A DNA stretch of 64,000 nt from Prosthecobacter algae (GTDB lineage Bacteria > Verrucomicrobiota > Verrucomicrobiia > Verrucomicrobiales > Verrucomicrobiaceae), in NCBI RefSeq assembly GCF_039542385.1, contig NZ_BAABIA010000001.1, positions 682,001-746,000 on the forward strand, in the 5' to 3' direction. The notes below the pieces were generated by a model, which was given only the letters and a program-made list of their open reading frames with translations, was not told the DNA's origin and made no database searches. Shown here in pieces: positions 38,118-46,957 of this stretch. The translations under genes were made by a program, and so were the position numbers. Every line of letters starts with the position of its first letter. Within the stretch, counting starts at the first letter, position 1.

Positions 38118-39320
38118 TCACACCAACCAAGTCGCCAATCCCAGAAACACCCCCATGCTCACCACATCCGTGGCCGTGGTGAGGAAGATGCTGGAGGCTG
38201 TGGCGGGATCTGCCCCCAGCTTTCGCAGGGTGAGGGGAATGAGCGCCCCACACAGGCCGCTGACCACACAGCTGGCTACCATGGAAAGCAGGACGACGAT
38301 GCCCAGCATCAACGCCTTGGGATTTTGCTGACTGCTCGCATAAAGAAACATGCCGATGCCTGCCGTCAGGCCCACGAGGGCACCATTCAGCAGGCCCAGC
38401 GTGCCTTCCTTCATCACCAGTCGTCTCTCATCGCCTGCCTTCAGATCTCCCAAGGTCATGCCTCGCAGGGCCACAGCCAGCGCCTGACAGCCGGTATTGC
38501 CAGACTGGCCGGCCAGCACCGGGAGAAAGGCGGCCAGCAGGACCAGGCGATCCAGCGTCGGCTCAAAGTAACCTACCACGCCCGCCGCGAGGAAGGCGGT
38601 GACGAGGTTCACCTGCAGCCATGGGTGGCGAAAGCGCAGGCTGCGCCAGAGGGGCGTGCTCAGGCGTTCCTCATCATTCACCCCCATCATCGTTCCCGCC
38701 TGAGCACTGATCTCGATGGCACGGGCTTCAAAGAGGTTTTGCCCTCGCACCAGGCCCAGCAGCCGCCCTTCAGCATCGCAGACGGGGTAAACGGGCAGGT
38801 GGCGGTTCACCGTCTGCTTCATCGCCTCAGTCAGCTCCATGTCAGGGCGCAGGGCAAAGATGCTGGTGTACATCACCTCCGAAAGCAGCGCTTCCGGTTT
38901 GCCTAACATCAAGTCGCGAAAGACCAGCACCCCCAGCAGCCGATTGGCATCATCGGTGACATAACCATAAGTGATGAATGCGCGCTTCGTTAGCTTGCGC
39001 AGCGCCTCAATGGTGCCTTTCACTGTCATTGAGGGACGAAAGACGGCCACAGGTGGCTCCATCAGCCAACCCACGGAGTCTTCTGGATACTCGCGGTTGC
39101 GCATCCACTGGCGTGCCTTTTCGATGGGTGCCGCCGCAATGATGGCGCAGCGATGCTCGTCCGTCATCTCATGCAGCACTTGCTGGGCTACCATCGGGTT
39201 CAGGGCCTCCAGCACCCGCACCCCGTCCAGTGCCGGTAGGGTTTCCAGAAGGTCGGCGGCATCGTGGGGCGCACGCTCGCGCACGTCTTCGAGGAGGTTG
39301 GCATCGGCTTCCAGGTTCAT
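38118..39320 (-). CDS. mgtE: MgtE family magnesium transporter
   Basis: The 400-residue protein has the MgtE layout: an N-terminal helical MgtE_N domain (residues 1-95), two CBS domains (about 95-215, for example ITYGYVTDDANRLLGVLVFR and PVYPVCDAEGRLLGLVRGQN), and five transmembrane helices with RHPWLQVNLVTAFLAAGVVG, LPVLAGQSGNTGCQALAVAL and IPLTLRKLGADPATASSIF. The GNTGCQ and GADPA segments line the ion pathway in the known structure. The N-terminal domain is shorter than in Thermus MgtE. No M-box or similar RNA leader was recognised upstream. Confidence 0.92.
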   Translation of the reverse strand: MNLEADANLLEDVRERAPHDAADLLETLPALDGVRVLEALNPMVAQQVLHEMTDEHRCAIIAAAPIEKARQWMRNREYPEDSVGWLMEPPVAVFRPSMTVKGTIEALRKLTKRAFITYGYVTDDANRLLGVLVFRDLMLGKPEALLSEVMYTSIFALRPDMELTEAMKQTVNRHLPVYPVCDAEGRLLGLVRGQNLFEARAIEISAQAGTMMGVNDEERLSTPLWRSLRFRHPWLQVNLVTAFLAAGVVGYFEPTLDRLVLLAAFLPVLAGQSGNTGCQALAVALRGMTLGDLKAGDERRLVMKEGTLGLLNGALVGLTAGIGMFLYASSQQNPKALMLGIVVLLSMVASCVVSGLCGALIPLTLRKLGADPATASSIFLTTATDVVSMGVFLGLATWLV

Positions 39321-39459
39321 GCCTTTAGAATTAATGCCGACTTGCCCCTATGTCCATCCAGGGGAGTTCCGTGCGGTGGAAAAGACACTTAAATATCGGA
39401 GTTGGGATTGCCCGCGTTACAGATTGACCCGGCAGGATTTGTATTAGCATATTATACCC

Positions 39460-40056
39460 ATGCGTGTGCTTTTTTCCCTCTGCCTGCTTTTGCTCACCGT
39501 CGCGGTCCTCCCGGCAGCCGATATCCCGCCGGATGACACCACCATCGTCATTGGCGAGCGCGTGGGTCCCATTGAAAAAGGCATGACCCTCTTTGGTCTG
39601 AAAACGCTTCTCGGCGGCGGCAAGGTGAAGGCCGCAGACATCGAAGTGGGTGAGGGCGAAACACTCCCAGGTGCCAAACTCTTCGAAGGCACAGACAAGG
39701 AACTGGAAATCCTCTTCAACCCCGAAGGCGACGAAAAAGAGGTGTGGGACATCCGCATCATCGGCAAGGCCTGGAAGTTTGAAAACGGCTTGAAACTGGG
39801 CATGTCCCTGGAGGCGGTGGAAAAGATCAACGGAGGTCCCTTCATCATCTTTGGCTTTGGCTGGGACTACGGCGGCTACGCTAACCTCAAAGGCGGCAAA
39901 CTAGACGGCAAAGTCAGCCTGCGCTTTGAACCCGGCAAAAACACAGACGAATCGTTGTCAGGAGATCAGGAAATTCCTACCACGAACGCAAAGCTGCGTG
40001 TCTCCAAACCCAAGGTGGAGTCCATCACGGTCATCTTTCGTCAACCTGCGGCCTGA
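39460..40056 (+). CDS. Secreted protein of unknown function
   Basis: The 198-residue protein has a signal peptide (MRVLFSLCLLLLTVAVLPAA) and a mature part with mixed alpha/beta character: IGERVGPIEKGMTLFGLKTL, LEILFNPEGDEKEVWDIRII and FGWDYGGYANLKGGKLDG. I see no enzyme motif or membrane segment beyond the signal. The pattern of GxMTL...LKxLLG...D resembles periplasmic proteins described only as hypothetical. It starts an apparent plus-strand unit with the two amidohydrolase genes (8 bases to the next gene), so the three are probably co-transcribed. Confidence 0.72.
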   Translation: MRVLFSLCLLLLTVAVLPAADIPPDDTTIVIGERVGPIEKGMTLFGLKTLLGGGKVKAADIEVGEGETLPGAKLFEGTDKELEILFNPEGDEKEVWDIRIIGKAWKFENGLKLGMSLEAVEKINGGPFIIFGFGWDYGGYANLKGGKLDGKVSLRFEPGKNTDESLSGDQEIPTTNAKLRVSKPKVESITVIFRQPAA

Positions 40057-40064
40057 AGAACTCT

Positions 40065-40850
40065 ATGCGCATCTGGGATCTCCATTGCCACCTCAGCGGC
40101 GTCGCTGGCCTCATCCCAGAGGATCGCCTGCAAAACCTGCTGCGTTATGCAGATCGTGTAGGCATCGAGCGTCTCTGCATTTACATGGGCCTCAAGTGGG
40201 CTCTGGACCCTTCGCCCGATGACTTGGTGAAGCAGAACGACGAGGTGCTGCGGGCTTTGGTGAAGTATCCCGACCGTGCCTTCGGTTTTGTTTACCTCAG
40301 TGCCAAGCACATCGAACGCAGCATGGCCGAATTGGAACGATGTGTGGCTCAGGGCCCCATGGTGGGCATCAAGCTGTGGGTAGCAGGCCGCTGTGATTCC
40401 CCGGAGATTGATCCGCTGATCCAGCGAGCGGCGGAATTGAAGGCGGTGATCTTTCAGCACACTTGGTTCAAGACGGGCGGCAACTTTCCCGGAGAATCCA
40501 CCCCGGATGATTTGGTGGCCCTGGCTCGCCGTTTCCCCAAAGTCCCCATGATCTGCGGCCATACCGGCGGCACCTGGGAGCTGGGCATCCGTGCCATTCG
40601 CGAGCACAAGAACCTCTATGCCGACCTCGCCGGCAGCGACCCGACCGCAGGCATGACCGAGATGGCCGTGCGGGAACTGGGCGCACATCGGGTGATCTAT
40701 GGCAGCGATGCCGGGGGGCGCAGCTTTGCCAGCCAGTTGGCCAAAGTTCACGGCGCACAGATTTCCGCTGAGGACAAACAGCTCATCTTTTGTGACAATC
40801 TGCGCCAGCTCATGCTGCCCATCCTCCAGCAGAAAGGAATCAAAGCCTAA
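40065..40850 (+). CDS. Amidohydrolase family protein (TIM-barrel metal hydrolase)
   Basis: The 261-residue cytoplasmic protein begins MRIWDLHCHLSGVAGL, with the HxH metal motif. A later histidine is in PMICGHTGGTWELGI, and the C-terminal aspartate is in GAHRVIYGSDAGGRSF, so all expected metal ligands of amidohydrolase_2 are present. The substrate is unknown; related proteins act on small ring-opening or decarboxylation substrates. It is separated by two bases from a second, exported amidohydrolase-like gene and the pair is likely co-translated. Confidence 0.82.
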   Translation: MRIWDLHCHLSGVAGLIPEDRLQNLLRYADRVGIERLCIYMGLKWALDPSPDDLVKQNDEVLRALVKYPDRAFGFVYLSAKHIERSMAELERCVAQGPMVGIKLWVAGRCDSPEIDPLIQRAAELKAVIFQHTWFKTGGNFPGESTPDDLVALARRFPKVPMICGHTGGTWELGIRAIREHKNLYADLAGSDPTAGMTEMAVRELGAHRVIYGSDAGGRSFASQLAKVHGAQISAEDKQLIFCDNLRQLMLPILQQKGIKA

Positions 40851-40852
40851 CC

Positions 40853-41704
40853 ATGAGTGAGATAACGCCGATTTTGCCTCGCCGCCAGTTCATCGCCCAG
40901 GCTGCTGCTGCGATGGCGCTTCCTCTGGTGTTCAGGGAGGCTGCTGGCGAGCCCGCCGTGCCTGCTGCCGGGTGGATTGATTGCAATGCACACCTCGGCC
41001 CGCATCCGAATCGGGACCTGCCACCCCTCACGACAGAGTCTCTGACCTCACGTGGCCTTACCGAGGCCTGGGTGGCTCCGCTGGAGGCCTTGCTGCAGCG
41101 GGATCTCGCCAGTGTGAACGCCCGCCACGCTGCCCGCTGTGGTGGCCCTCTGCGGGCAGTGGGCGTGGTGCATCCTGGGCTGCCTGACTGGCAGGAGGAC
41201 CTCCGCCGCTGCACGGAGGAGCATGGCATGAAAATCATCCGCCTTTACCCAGGATATCATGGTTATACCCTGGATGACCCATCCCTGATGAAGCTGCTGG
41301 AGCAGGCGGCTGCTAAAAATGTGCGCGTGCAGATTGTCGCCGAGATGGAAAATGTCCGAACCCAGCACCCGCTGCTGCAGGTAAAGCCTGTGGATTTTAA
41401 ACCACTGGCCGCTGCGCTGAAACACCTGCCGGAACTGCGTGTGATGGTGCTGAATGCCAATGCCACCATGGCCCAGACGACTTTGCGTGGCCTCGACAAT
41501 GTGTGGTTGGACATCGCCATGATCGAAGGTGTAGCCGGAGTAGAAAATCTGCTGAAACAGTGGCCGCAGGATCGTCTCGTCTTCGGCAGCCACGCGCCCT
41601 TTTTCTACCCCGAGTCTTCAATGCTGAAACTCCAGGAATCCGAACTTTCTGAAGCCGAAATCGCTGCCCTGAAGTCGGCCAATGCCCGCGCATGGCTGTC
41701 TTAG
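40853..41704 (+). CDS. Exported amidohydrolase-like protein, degenerate metal site
   Basis: The 283-residue protein starts with a twin-arginine-type signal (PRRQFIAQAAAAMALPLVF). The mature part is a TIM-barrel amidohydrolase-like domain: WIDCNAHLGPHPNRDLPP, GMKIIRLYPGYHGYTLDDP, VRVQIVAEMENVRTQHP and LVFGSHAPFFYPESSMLKL. The first motif has CNAH instead of HxH, and the C-terminal GSD motif reads GSH, so the classical metal site is not conserved. It may have lost hydrolase activity or bind metal differently. It lies two bases after its cytoplasmic paralogue, suggesting a coupled function across the membrane. Confidence 0.75.
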   Translation: MSEITPILPRRQFIAQAAAAMALPLVFREAAGEPAVPAAGWIDCNAHLGPHPNRDLPPLTTESLTSRGLTEAWVAPLEALLQRDLASVNARHAARCGGPLRAVGVVHPGLPDWQEDLRRCTEEHGMKIIRLYPGYHGYTLDDPSLMKLLEQAAAKNVRVQIVAEMENVRTQHPLLQVKPVDFKPLAAALKHLPELRVMVLNANATMAQTTLRGLDNVWLDIAMIEGVAGVENLLKQWPQDRLVFGSHAPFFYPESSMLKLQESELSEAEIAALKSANARAWLS

Positions 41705-41729
41705 GCGCTTGAGCCTCTATAGTCGGCCC

Positions 41730-42671
41730 TCATTCCTCAATCCGCGCTAGATACGTCAAGGACCTGTCCTCCCCACGTCGGGCGATGATGATGATCTGAG
41801 CGCGTTTTTCACCCACGTAACCCGTGCTGGTGATGCGGCGTAGATCATCGTCGCTCGTCAGGATGCCCTGCATGGCCTGAGCGCGATCCCCGGTGAGGCC
41901 CAGCAGGCGGTAGGCTTCATTGTCGGAGATGCGCTGGTCATCCTCCGTTCCTGCGATGCCATCGGCCCCGTCTCGACGGTTGATGTAGTTGATCACGTCT
42001 GTCTCGGAGGCCCTGGCGACCGCGATGAGTGTTTCCTTAAAGGCCGTGCGCAGATCAATGGTGCCATCGCCATACACACTGAAAAACTCGCGCCAGTCCG
42101 GCTTCAGTCGGTCCACAATGCCCATGCCACGCACCAGCAGCATCTCGTCCACATTGATGAAACCCTTTTGGCGCGGCAGTTCAAAGAGCCGCTGGCTTTC
42201 ATAAAAGGCAGTCTCCGCCCCATTGCTGCGCACATCATCATCCCGATCCACCCAGTCTGCCAATGACTCGCTGGCGATGCTGGCTTCGTCACTGTTGAGC
42301 CCCCACCTAACAAAGAGTTCATAGACTGCCTCGCGCAGCCGTTCATCCGTCACGTAGTTAATGGGGATACGCGCGCCTTCGTAGTTGATCACCACATCAA
42401 AGCCACTGTCGGTGCCGATCTTTTGCTTCAGCACCTTGTCCCCACGCCGTGCAGAAGGGTGCAGGCCCACGGCAAGCCCGCTCTCCGCCAAATGCAGAGC
42501 GCGAAATTCGGCCGAGGCTAGCACCGCCTCCTCCGCGCTGAAACGAATGTACTCCACCACACCCATGACCGTGACGGACATCAGCAGCAGCGCCCACACC
42601 ATGAGCATGAGGGCTGAGCCGCGCTTGTGCGCCACAGATCTTTTTAAAAGGTTGGAAGCGGGGTGGTTCAT
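41730..42671 (-). CDS. gspK: Type II secretion minor pseudopilin GspK-like
   Basis: The 313-residue protein has an N-terminal hydrophobic helix (GSALMLMVWALLLMSVTVMG) after a short basic leader. The body has GspK signatures such as FRALHLAESGLAVGL, NVDEMLLVRGMGIVDRLKPD and an SAM-like helical region (SDNEAYRLLGLTG). GspK caps the pseudopilus tip. The leader sequence ends KRG before SALML and lacks the usual glutamate at +5, as is common for GspK. Its start overlaps the stop of gspJ by four bases. It is the last gene of the secretion operon in this window. Confidence 0.85.
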   Translation of the reverse strand: MNHPASNLLKRSVAHKRGSALMLMVWALLLMSVTVMGVVEYIRFSAEEAVLASAEFRALHLAESGLAVGLHPSARRGDKVLKQKIGTDSGFDVVINYEGARIPINYVTDERLREAVYELFVRWGLNSDEASIASESLADWVDRDDDVRSNGAETAFYESQRLFELPRQKGFINVDEMLLVRGMGIVDRLKPDWREFFSVYGDGTIDLRTAFKETLIAVARASETDVINYINRRDGADGIAGTEDDQRISDNEAYRLLGLTGDRAQAMQGILTSDDDLRRITSTGYVGEKRAQIIIIARRGEDRSLTYLARIEE

Positions 42672-43573
42672 TGGGGATTGCCTCCTCCTCTGGGATTTCC
42701 ACCACCATCAGGATTTCCTCCATTGCCAGGGTTGCGGCCTCCGCCCGGATTTCCTCCATTGCCAGGATTGCCGCCGTTCCCGCCGTTTCCTGCTCCAGGA
42801 CGTCCCCCACCCCCGCCGCCTTGATTGTTTTGCCCCGTGGTTGAGGTGTTGTTGGTCGCATTGCTGGTGCTCGTCGCTGTGCCATTGCCAGCCACGATGG
42901 TGATCGTCGGCACGCTGTACACCATGCGAATAGGGGTGGTGCGGTCACGCATCACCAGTTGTACTTCGATGAGGGCCGGCCAATCGCTGTCGTCCCACTC
43001 TTCCAGCCAGGTTTCGTCATCCTCTTTGTAAAATCGCCATTTCAACTGCACGACGTCAGGCAGCAGCGGCATCCAGTAGCGGCCCTGTTCATCTGGGGCG
43101 CTCAGGCCCGTGGTCTCCTGGCGTAGGGCCATGCTGCTGTCATCACTTTCGGGGATCAGGTCCTCACGGGACAGGCACAGGTACTGCACGAGTAGCCCAT
43201 TGGCATCCGTGACACCAGTGGGGTCTGGCCGCAGGCCCAGAATGGTATCCTCATAGGAAATGGGGCTGAGGCCGAATCCAAAACAATGGGTGGAACCGCT
43301 GATCGTCAGCTCCTGCGCAGAAGAGGTGGGCGAGTTCGGATCCAGCGACGTCAGTGTCAGCGTCGCCGTGCTGGGCAGCGTGGTAAAGGCCTTCCGGCAC
43401 AAGTCCAGGAAGCGGTTGATAGCATCATTTTCCCTCTGGACTTGCTCAATTCGGCTGGCCGCGCGCAAGCTGCCTTGGATGATCGAAAATAATGTGCCAG
43501 TGATCATCCCTAAAATGATGAGAGCAATGACAACCTCCATCAGAGTGAAGCCGGAGTGTGCATGTCTCCGCAT
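42668..43573 (-). CDS. gspJ: Type II secretion minor pseudopilin GspJ-like with Gly/Asn-rich tail
   Basis: The 301-residue protein from the ATG at 43573 opens MRRHAHSGFTLMEVVIALII, a textbook prepilin leader with cleavage after SG and Glu at +5. This start has a strong GAGGAGG ribosome site and is preferred over upstream ATGs at 43648 and 43678. The middle has the GspJ pattern (WPALIEVQLVMRD). The last 60 residues are low complexity, dominated by GGNPGNGG repeats, absent from ordinary GspJ. The corresponding DNA is a short tandem-like repeat (about 42675-42815). Confidence 0.83.
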   Translation of the reverse strand: MRRHAHSGFTLMEVVIALIILGMITGTLFSIIQGSLRAASRIEQVQRENDAINRFLDLCRKAFTTLPSTATLTLTSLDPNSPTSSAQELTISGSTHCFGFGLSPISYEDTILGLRPDPTGVTDANGLLVQYLCLSREDLIPESDDSSMALRQETTGLSAPDEQGRYWMPLLPDVVQLKWRFYKEDDETWLEEWDDSDWPALIEVQLVMRDRTTPIRMVYSVPTITIVAGNGTATSTSNATNNTSTTGQNNQGGGGGGRPGAGNGGNGGNPGNGGNPGGGRNPGNGGNPDGGGNPRGGGNPQ

Positions 43574-43622
43574 CTTCCTCCTCGTGAGGCCTGGGCTTAG
43601 CCCTGATCCGGGTTTGGCAATG

Positions 43623-44057
43623 TTACTTCTCGGAAGGTTTGTAAACATAAACGTCCACGCTTTCCTCCCGTTGTTCACTGCCTGCTGTGTAGGTCGCAGT
43701 GACTTTTAGATTGTACAGGTCGCTTAGTGTCTCTCCACGGGTCGTGGTTAGTGCCACACGATCAATGCTGCTGGCGTAGGTGATGCCTGTGGCGATGTCT
43801 GCATAGCTGGCCGCCATCTCACTGAGGGGTTTGCGGCGCATCTCTTCAAGAAACGAACGCAAACCAATGCGCACACGCTGGTCTTTGTTCAGAATGTTGG
43901 CTACCTCGATGGAGGTGTTCAGCGCACGTGCCAGCCCCAGTACCCCGATGGAAAACATGGTTAGGGCGATAATGAGTTCCATCAAGATGTAACCTTGATG
44001 TGCAAAGAATGAATCCTTGCGCTTAGGCCCAACGAGAGCTGTTTTCCGGGTCTTCAT
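43623..44057 (-). CDS. gspI: Type II secretion minor pseudopilin GspI-like
   Basis: The 144-residue protein has a prepilin leader ending HQG before YILMELIIALTMFSIGVLG, with Glu at +5. The C-terminal half is beta-rich (LYNLKVTATYTAGSEQREES). The position between gspH and gspJ, and the length, match GspI. The start overlaps the gspH stop by four bases. It would join GspJ and GspK in the tip complex of the pseudopilus. Confidence 0.8.
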   Translation of the reverse strand: MKTRKTALVGPKRKDSFFAHQGYILMELIIALTMFSIGVLGLARALNTSIEVANILNKDQRVRIGLRSFLEEMRRKPLSEMAASYADIATGITYASSIDRVALTTTRGETLSDLYNLKVTATYTAGSEQREESVDVYVYKPSEK

Positions 44058-44755
44058 TTCAAATCAATGACCTCCCGAGTAATGTCGGCTGTGAGTGCGC
44101 CGAATTCCACATCGAAGACGGCGCTCTGACGGTCGAGATGAATTTTTAAGGGTTGGCAGATGCCAGTGGGCTGAAATACCCAGAGCCTGACCACGTCGCC
44201 CTCAATGAGGGTTTCTTCCAGGTCGTGCCAAAACTTCAGCGAATACTGCACATCCTGTGGCAGATCATAGTGCTCTTCCCAGTGATCGTCTAATTTAGGT
44301 GCCGCAGGAGCAAGTGGCAGATCGGTTTTTGGTATCTCTCCAGCTCCCGCATCCAGATCGGAATCATTGTCGTCCGCATTCGGGTTCAGTCGTCGCGCAC
44401 CCGCCTCTTCTTCTTGAATGAAGGTGGTCAGTTCGGAGAGCTGCAAGTAAGGTGTAAAATATCGTGAGGCGACAAAGCCGCCTGGATAAAAGGCGACCTG
44501 ATAAGGCCGCTTTTCCCTCATTGCCCGGATGCGAGCTTCTTTTGCCAGCCGCACCAGTTCAATGATGGGTTCTCGTGCTTGTTGTTCAGACCTCAGGCTG
44601 CGTATGACGGGGACCGTAAAAGTAAAAGCGACGGCAACAATGGTCAATGCCACCACCATTTCCACCAGCGTGAAACCATGGCGCAGTCTCTGGATCTCGG
44701 TCCATGAAACCGATGCGTATTTTGGCATTTGAGGGTTGGAAAGGGCACTTGTCAT
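44054..44755 (-). CDS. gspH: Type II secretion pseudopilin GspH-like
   Basis: The 233-residue protein has the prepilin motif RHGFTLVEMVVALTIVAVAF with Glu at +5. The leader is long (27 residues) if the ATG at 44755 is used; an internal ATG at 44728 shortens it, and neither has a clear ribosome site. An acidic low-complexity insert (NPNADDNDSDLDAGAG) lies in the middle. The C-terminal part has VVRLWVFQPTG-like beta strands typical of GspH. It is in operon order after gspG, 79 bases away. Confidence 0.78.
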   Translation of the reverse strand: MTSALSNPQMPKYASVSWTEIQRLRHGFTLVEMVVALTIVAVAFTFTVPVIRSLRSEQQAREPIIELVRLAKEARIRAMREKRPYQVAFYPGGFVASRYFTPYLQLSELTTFIQEEEAGARRLNPNADDNDSDLDAGAGEIPKTDLPLAPAAPKLDDHWEEHYDLPQDVQYSLKFWHDLEETLIEGDVVRLWVFQPTGICQPLKIHLDRQSAVFDVEFGALTADITREVIDLK

Positions 44756-44834
44756 TGGGCTGCCATATCAATCCAACCCCAGAATTCGTCGTTGGTTCCG
44801 AACAAGGGTTGATGGCCCCTTGCTCTCTGAAGCT

Positions 44835-45287
44835 TTACTTGGCTACAGAGGTTGATTTCCAATTGCCAATGTCATCTTCATTGCCGTCCACACCGTCTGG
44901 GCCCACGGACCAAACATCATACCCGCGCTTAGATTTTTGTGCGGGGATGCGATACTTGTATTCTTGTCCCCAAGGATCTTTTGGAATTTCCTCCAGGAAA
45001 TTGCTCCAGCGTTCTGGAATGGGTTCACTGGTGGGTTTTTCCACAAGAGATTTGACCCCTTGTTCAGTGGTGGGCAGGCGTAGGGCTTTGGATTCGTAAC
45101 CCAGCAGTCCTGTGGATATTTTGTCCAGATCGGACTGCACACGGGTCTCTTTCGATGTGTCAATCCAGCTTTTGGTCATGTACATGACACCAGAGCCTAA
45201 AATAGCGATGATCGTCAAAACGATGACAATTTCAATCAGAGTGAATGCCGGGCGTGGAGCGCGTTGGAGAGGGCGAGGGATGTTCAT
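44835..45287 (-). CDS. gspG: Type II secretion major pseudopilin GspG
   Basis: The 150-residue protein has all features of GspG: an N-terminal FTLIEIVIVLTIIAILGSG helix, LRLPTTEQGVKSLVEKP, DPWGQEYKYRIPAQ and the calcium-site C-terminus GYDVWSVGPDGVDGNEDDIG. The residue before the cleavage site is Ala (RPA-FTLIE) rather than the usual Gly, which some prepilin peptidases accept. The ATG at 45287 gives a leader of 14 residues; a start at 45323 is also open. GspG forms the pseudopilus shaft. Confidence 0.92.
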   Translation of the reverse strand: MNIPRPLQRAPRPAFTLIEIVIVLTIIAILGSGVMYMTKSWIDTSKETRVQSDLDKISTGLLGYESKALRLPTTEQGVKSLVEKPTSEPIPERWSNFLEEIPKDPWGQEYKYRIPAQKSKRGYDVWSVGPDGVDGNEDDIGNWKSTSVAK

Positions 45288-45398
45288 GGGATGATTAACG
45301 GTGGGAAGGGGCTGAGTTATCAAAGGGCAGAATAATGAAACTGAGACGGCTTGGAAAGAGACAGGTCAATTTTACAGGGTTGGGGTGAGCGACCCTCC

Positions 45399-46637
45399 TT
45401 ACACACGACTTTTGATGCCGTTTACGGATTGAAAGACAGCCGAGATGATCGAGTAAGCGACGATTCCAACGATGACGGCCATGAAAGCAATAATGACAGG
45501 GGAGATGAGGGCGGTCATTCTCTTGATACGTTTGTCCAATTCCTTGTCGTAACGTGCAGCGGCTTTTTCCAATGACCTCCCGAGCATCCCTGTTTGTTCG
45601 CCCACGGCGATCATGTCCACCAGCATGAGTGGGAAATGGGAAACTTTTTTGAGCGAGTTGGACAGTCCTCCTCCCTCAGCCACCATCCCAGAGACCTTCG
45701 ACAGTAACGATTGAATGTAAACATTTGCCGAGATCTTGGAGACCAGGCGGATGCTACTCAACAAAGGCACCCCATTGCCAACCAAGCTGCCCATAGAGTG
45801 GGCAAATTGGGCGTAGAATCGAGTGGCAATCACTGGACCAAAGAGAGGGATTTTGAGTCGCGTCTCATGCCACCACATTAGCCCTTTGGGGGTGGCGATG
45901 TAGGCTTTGAACGATAAGGATACTATCGTTATTATGGCCAGGAGTGCCCACCACCAGCGGGCCATAAAATTACTGAAACTGATCAGGGCTTGGGTGGCAA
46001 AAGGAAGCTGCTGCCCATTTTTTGCCAAGAGGTCAGTTAATTGTGGAACCATTACCGTCATGAAAACAACCAGGAGTATCACGCACGCACCGATCAGGAT
46101 TGCGGGATAGATCATGGCCGCAGTCACCTTGGCCTGAAGGTCAGCCAAAATATTCAGGTTCTGCGAAAGCCTCCGCAGGATCTCTGGCAGGGAGCCGCTG
46201 ACTTCCCCGGCGGCGACGAGGTTGCAGTACAGTTCGTCAAAGCTGGGCGAGGCCTTTTTCAGCGCCTTGGCCACGGTGGAACCCTCGCGCAGTTGGTCGC
46301 GCAGGATGACGGAGACCTTGCGCAGGCCCACATCTTCCTGGCGTTCGGCGATGACCCGCAGGGCTTGGTCAATCTGCAGGCCGCCATCCAGCATGTCCGC
46401 CAGTTCCTCGGTGAAAAGAATGATCTGACCACGCTTCAGCCGCACAGGCTGGTTGTCTTCCGCCTTCGCCGCCGTAGCTGCAGCGGCTTTCGCGGACTGG
46501 GCCTCCTCCGCCACCTTAACAGGCGTCAACGCCTGCGCCTCCAGCTTGCGAAAAGCCTCCGCTTTGGAGCCTACCGCAAGACTGCCCGTGACAGTCTGAC
46601 CAGTGGCATTCAGGGCAGTGTAAGTGAAGGAAGGCAT
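45399..46637 (-). CDS. gspF: Type II secretion inner-membrane platform protein GspF
   Basis: The 412-residue protein has two tandem T2SSF domains, each helical with LFTEELADMLDGGLQIDQAL and FAHSMGSLVGNGVPLLSSIR. There are three transmembrane helices: IYPAILIGACVILLVVFMTV, WWWALLAIITIVSLSFKAY and ISPVIIAFMAVIVGIVAYSII. A family glutamate-glycine motif appears twice (AAGEVSGSLPEIL and AVGEQTGMLGRSL). GspF couples the ATPase to pseudopilin assembly. The N-terminal segment includes an alanine-rich linker (KAAAATAAKAED). A toxin-antitoxin module separates it from gspE. Confidence 0.93.
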   Translation of the reverse strand: MPSFTYTALNATGQTVTGSLAVGSKAEAFRKLEAQALTPVKVAEEAQSAKAAAATAAKAEDNQPVRLKRGQIILFTEELADMLDGGLQIDQALRVIAERQEDVGLRKVSVILRDQLREGSTVAKALKKASPSFDELYCNLVAAGEVSGSLPEILRRLSQNLNILADLQAKVTAAMIYPAILIGACVILLVVFMTVMVPQLTDLLAKNGQQLPFATQALISFSNFMARWWWALLAIITIVSLSFKAYIATPKGLMWWHETRLKIPLFGPVIATRFYAQFAHSMGSLVGNGVPLLSSIRLVSKISANVYIQSLLSKVSGMVAEGGGLSNSLKKVSHFPLMLVDMIAVGEQTGMLGRSLEKAAARYDKELDKRIKRMTALISPVIIAFMAVIVGIVAYSIISAVFQSVNGIKSRV

Positions 46638-46658
46638 GCGGAGAAAAGGGGCCTGGGT

Positions 46659-46957
46659 TCAGCGGCGGCGATTCAAGATTCGGTCGCGTTTTACCGGGTC
46701 AATTCGTCCATCCAAGATGGCAAAGACAACGGCCCGGTCCTGAATGAGCCGGTAGTAGATGATGGACTTGAAAACTTTGGCGTTAACATGGTGAAATTGC
46801 CGATTTTGCGGTGAACTCCTGCGGTGTTTTTTAGGAGAACCAAGTCTTGTTCCAGGCATGTGCGGAAATGGGATCCCAGACCTTTTTCCTGCCGTTCATA
46901 AAAATGATAAGACTTTTTTAGATCTTCAAGGGCCAGCCGGAGTACCTGAATTCTCAT
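46659..46957 (-). pseudogene. ParE/RelE-type toxin split by a one-base frameshift
   Basis: From the ATG at 46957 the first frame reads MRIQVLRLALEDLKKSYHFY, RQEKGLGSHFRTCLEQDLVL and GVHRKIGNF. The second half of the family continues only in the next frame: HHVNAKVFKSIIYYRLIQD then RAVVFAILDGRIDP and RDRILNRR, which is the conserved ParE/RelE C-terminus. Joining the two with one extra T in the TTT run at 46794-46796 gives 99 residues, the usual length. I see no classical slippery heptamer, so a one-base deletion or a sequencing error is more likely than programmed frameshifting. As written, the first frame continues into an unrelated tail. It overlaps the antitoxin stop by four bases. Confidence 0.82.

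Noticed and set aside
39321..39459. Magnesium riboswitch upstream of mgtE
   Set aside because: The 139-base divergent gap lacks the conserved elements and length expected for an M-box RNA.
46691..46957. Programmed -1 frameshift in the ParE/RelE toxin
   Set aside because: The shift region CAATTTC does not fit the X XXY YYZ slippery pattern and I see no downstream stem; a simple base loss or sequencing error is more likely.
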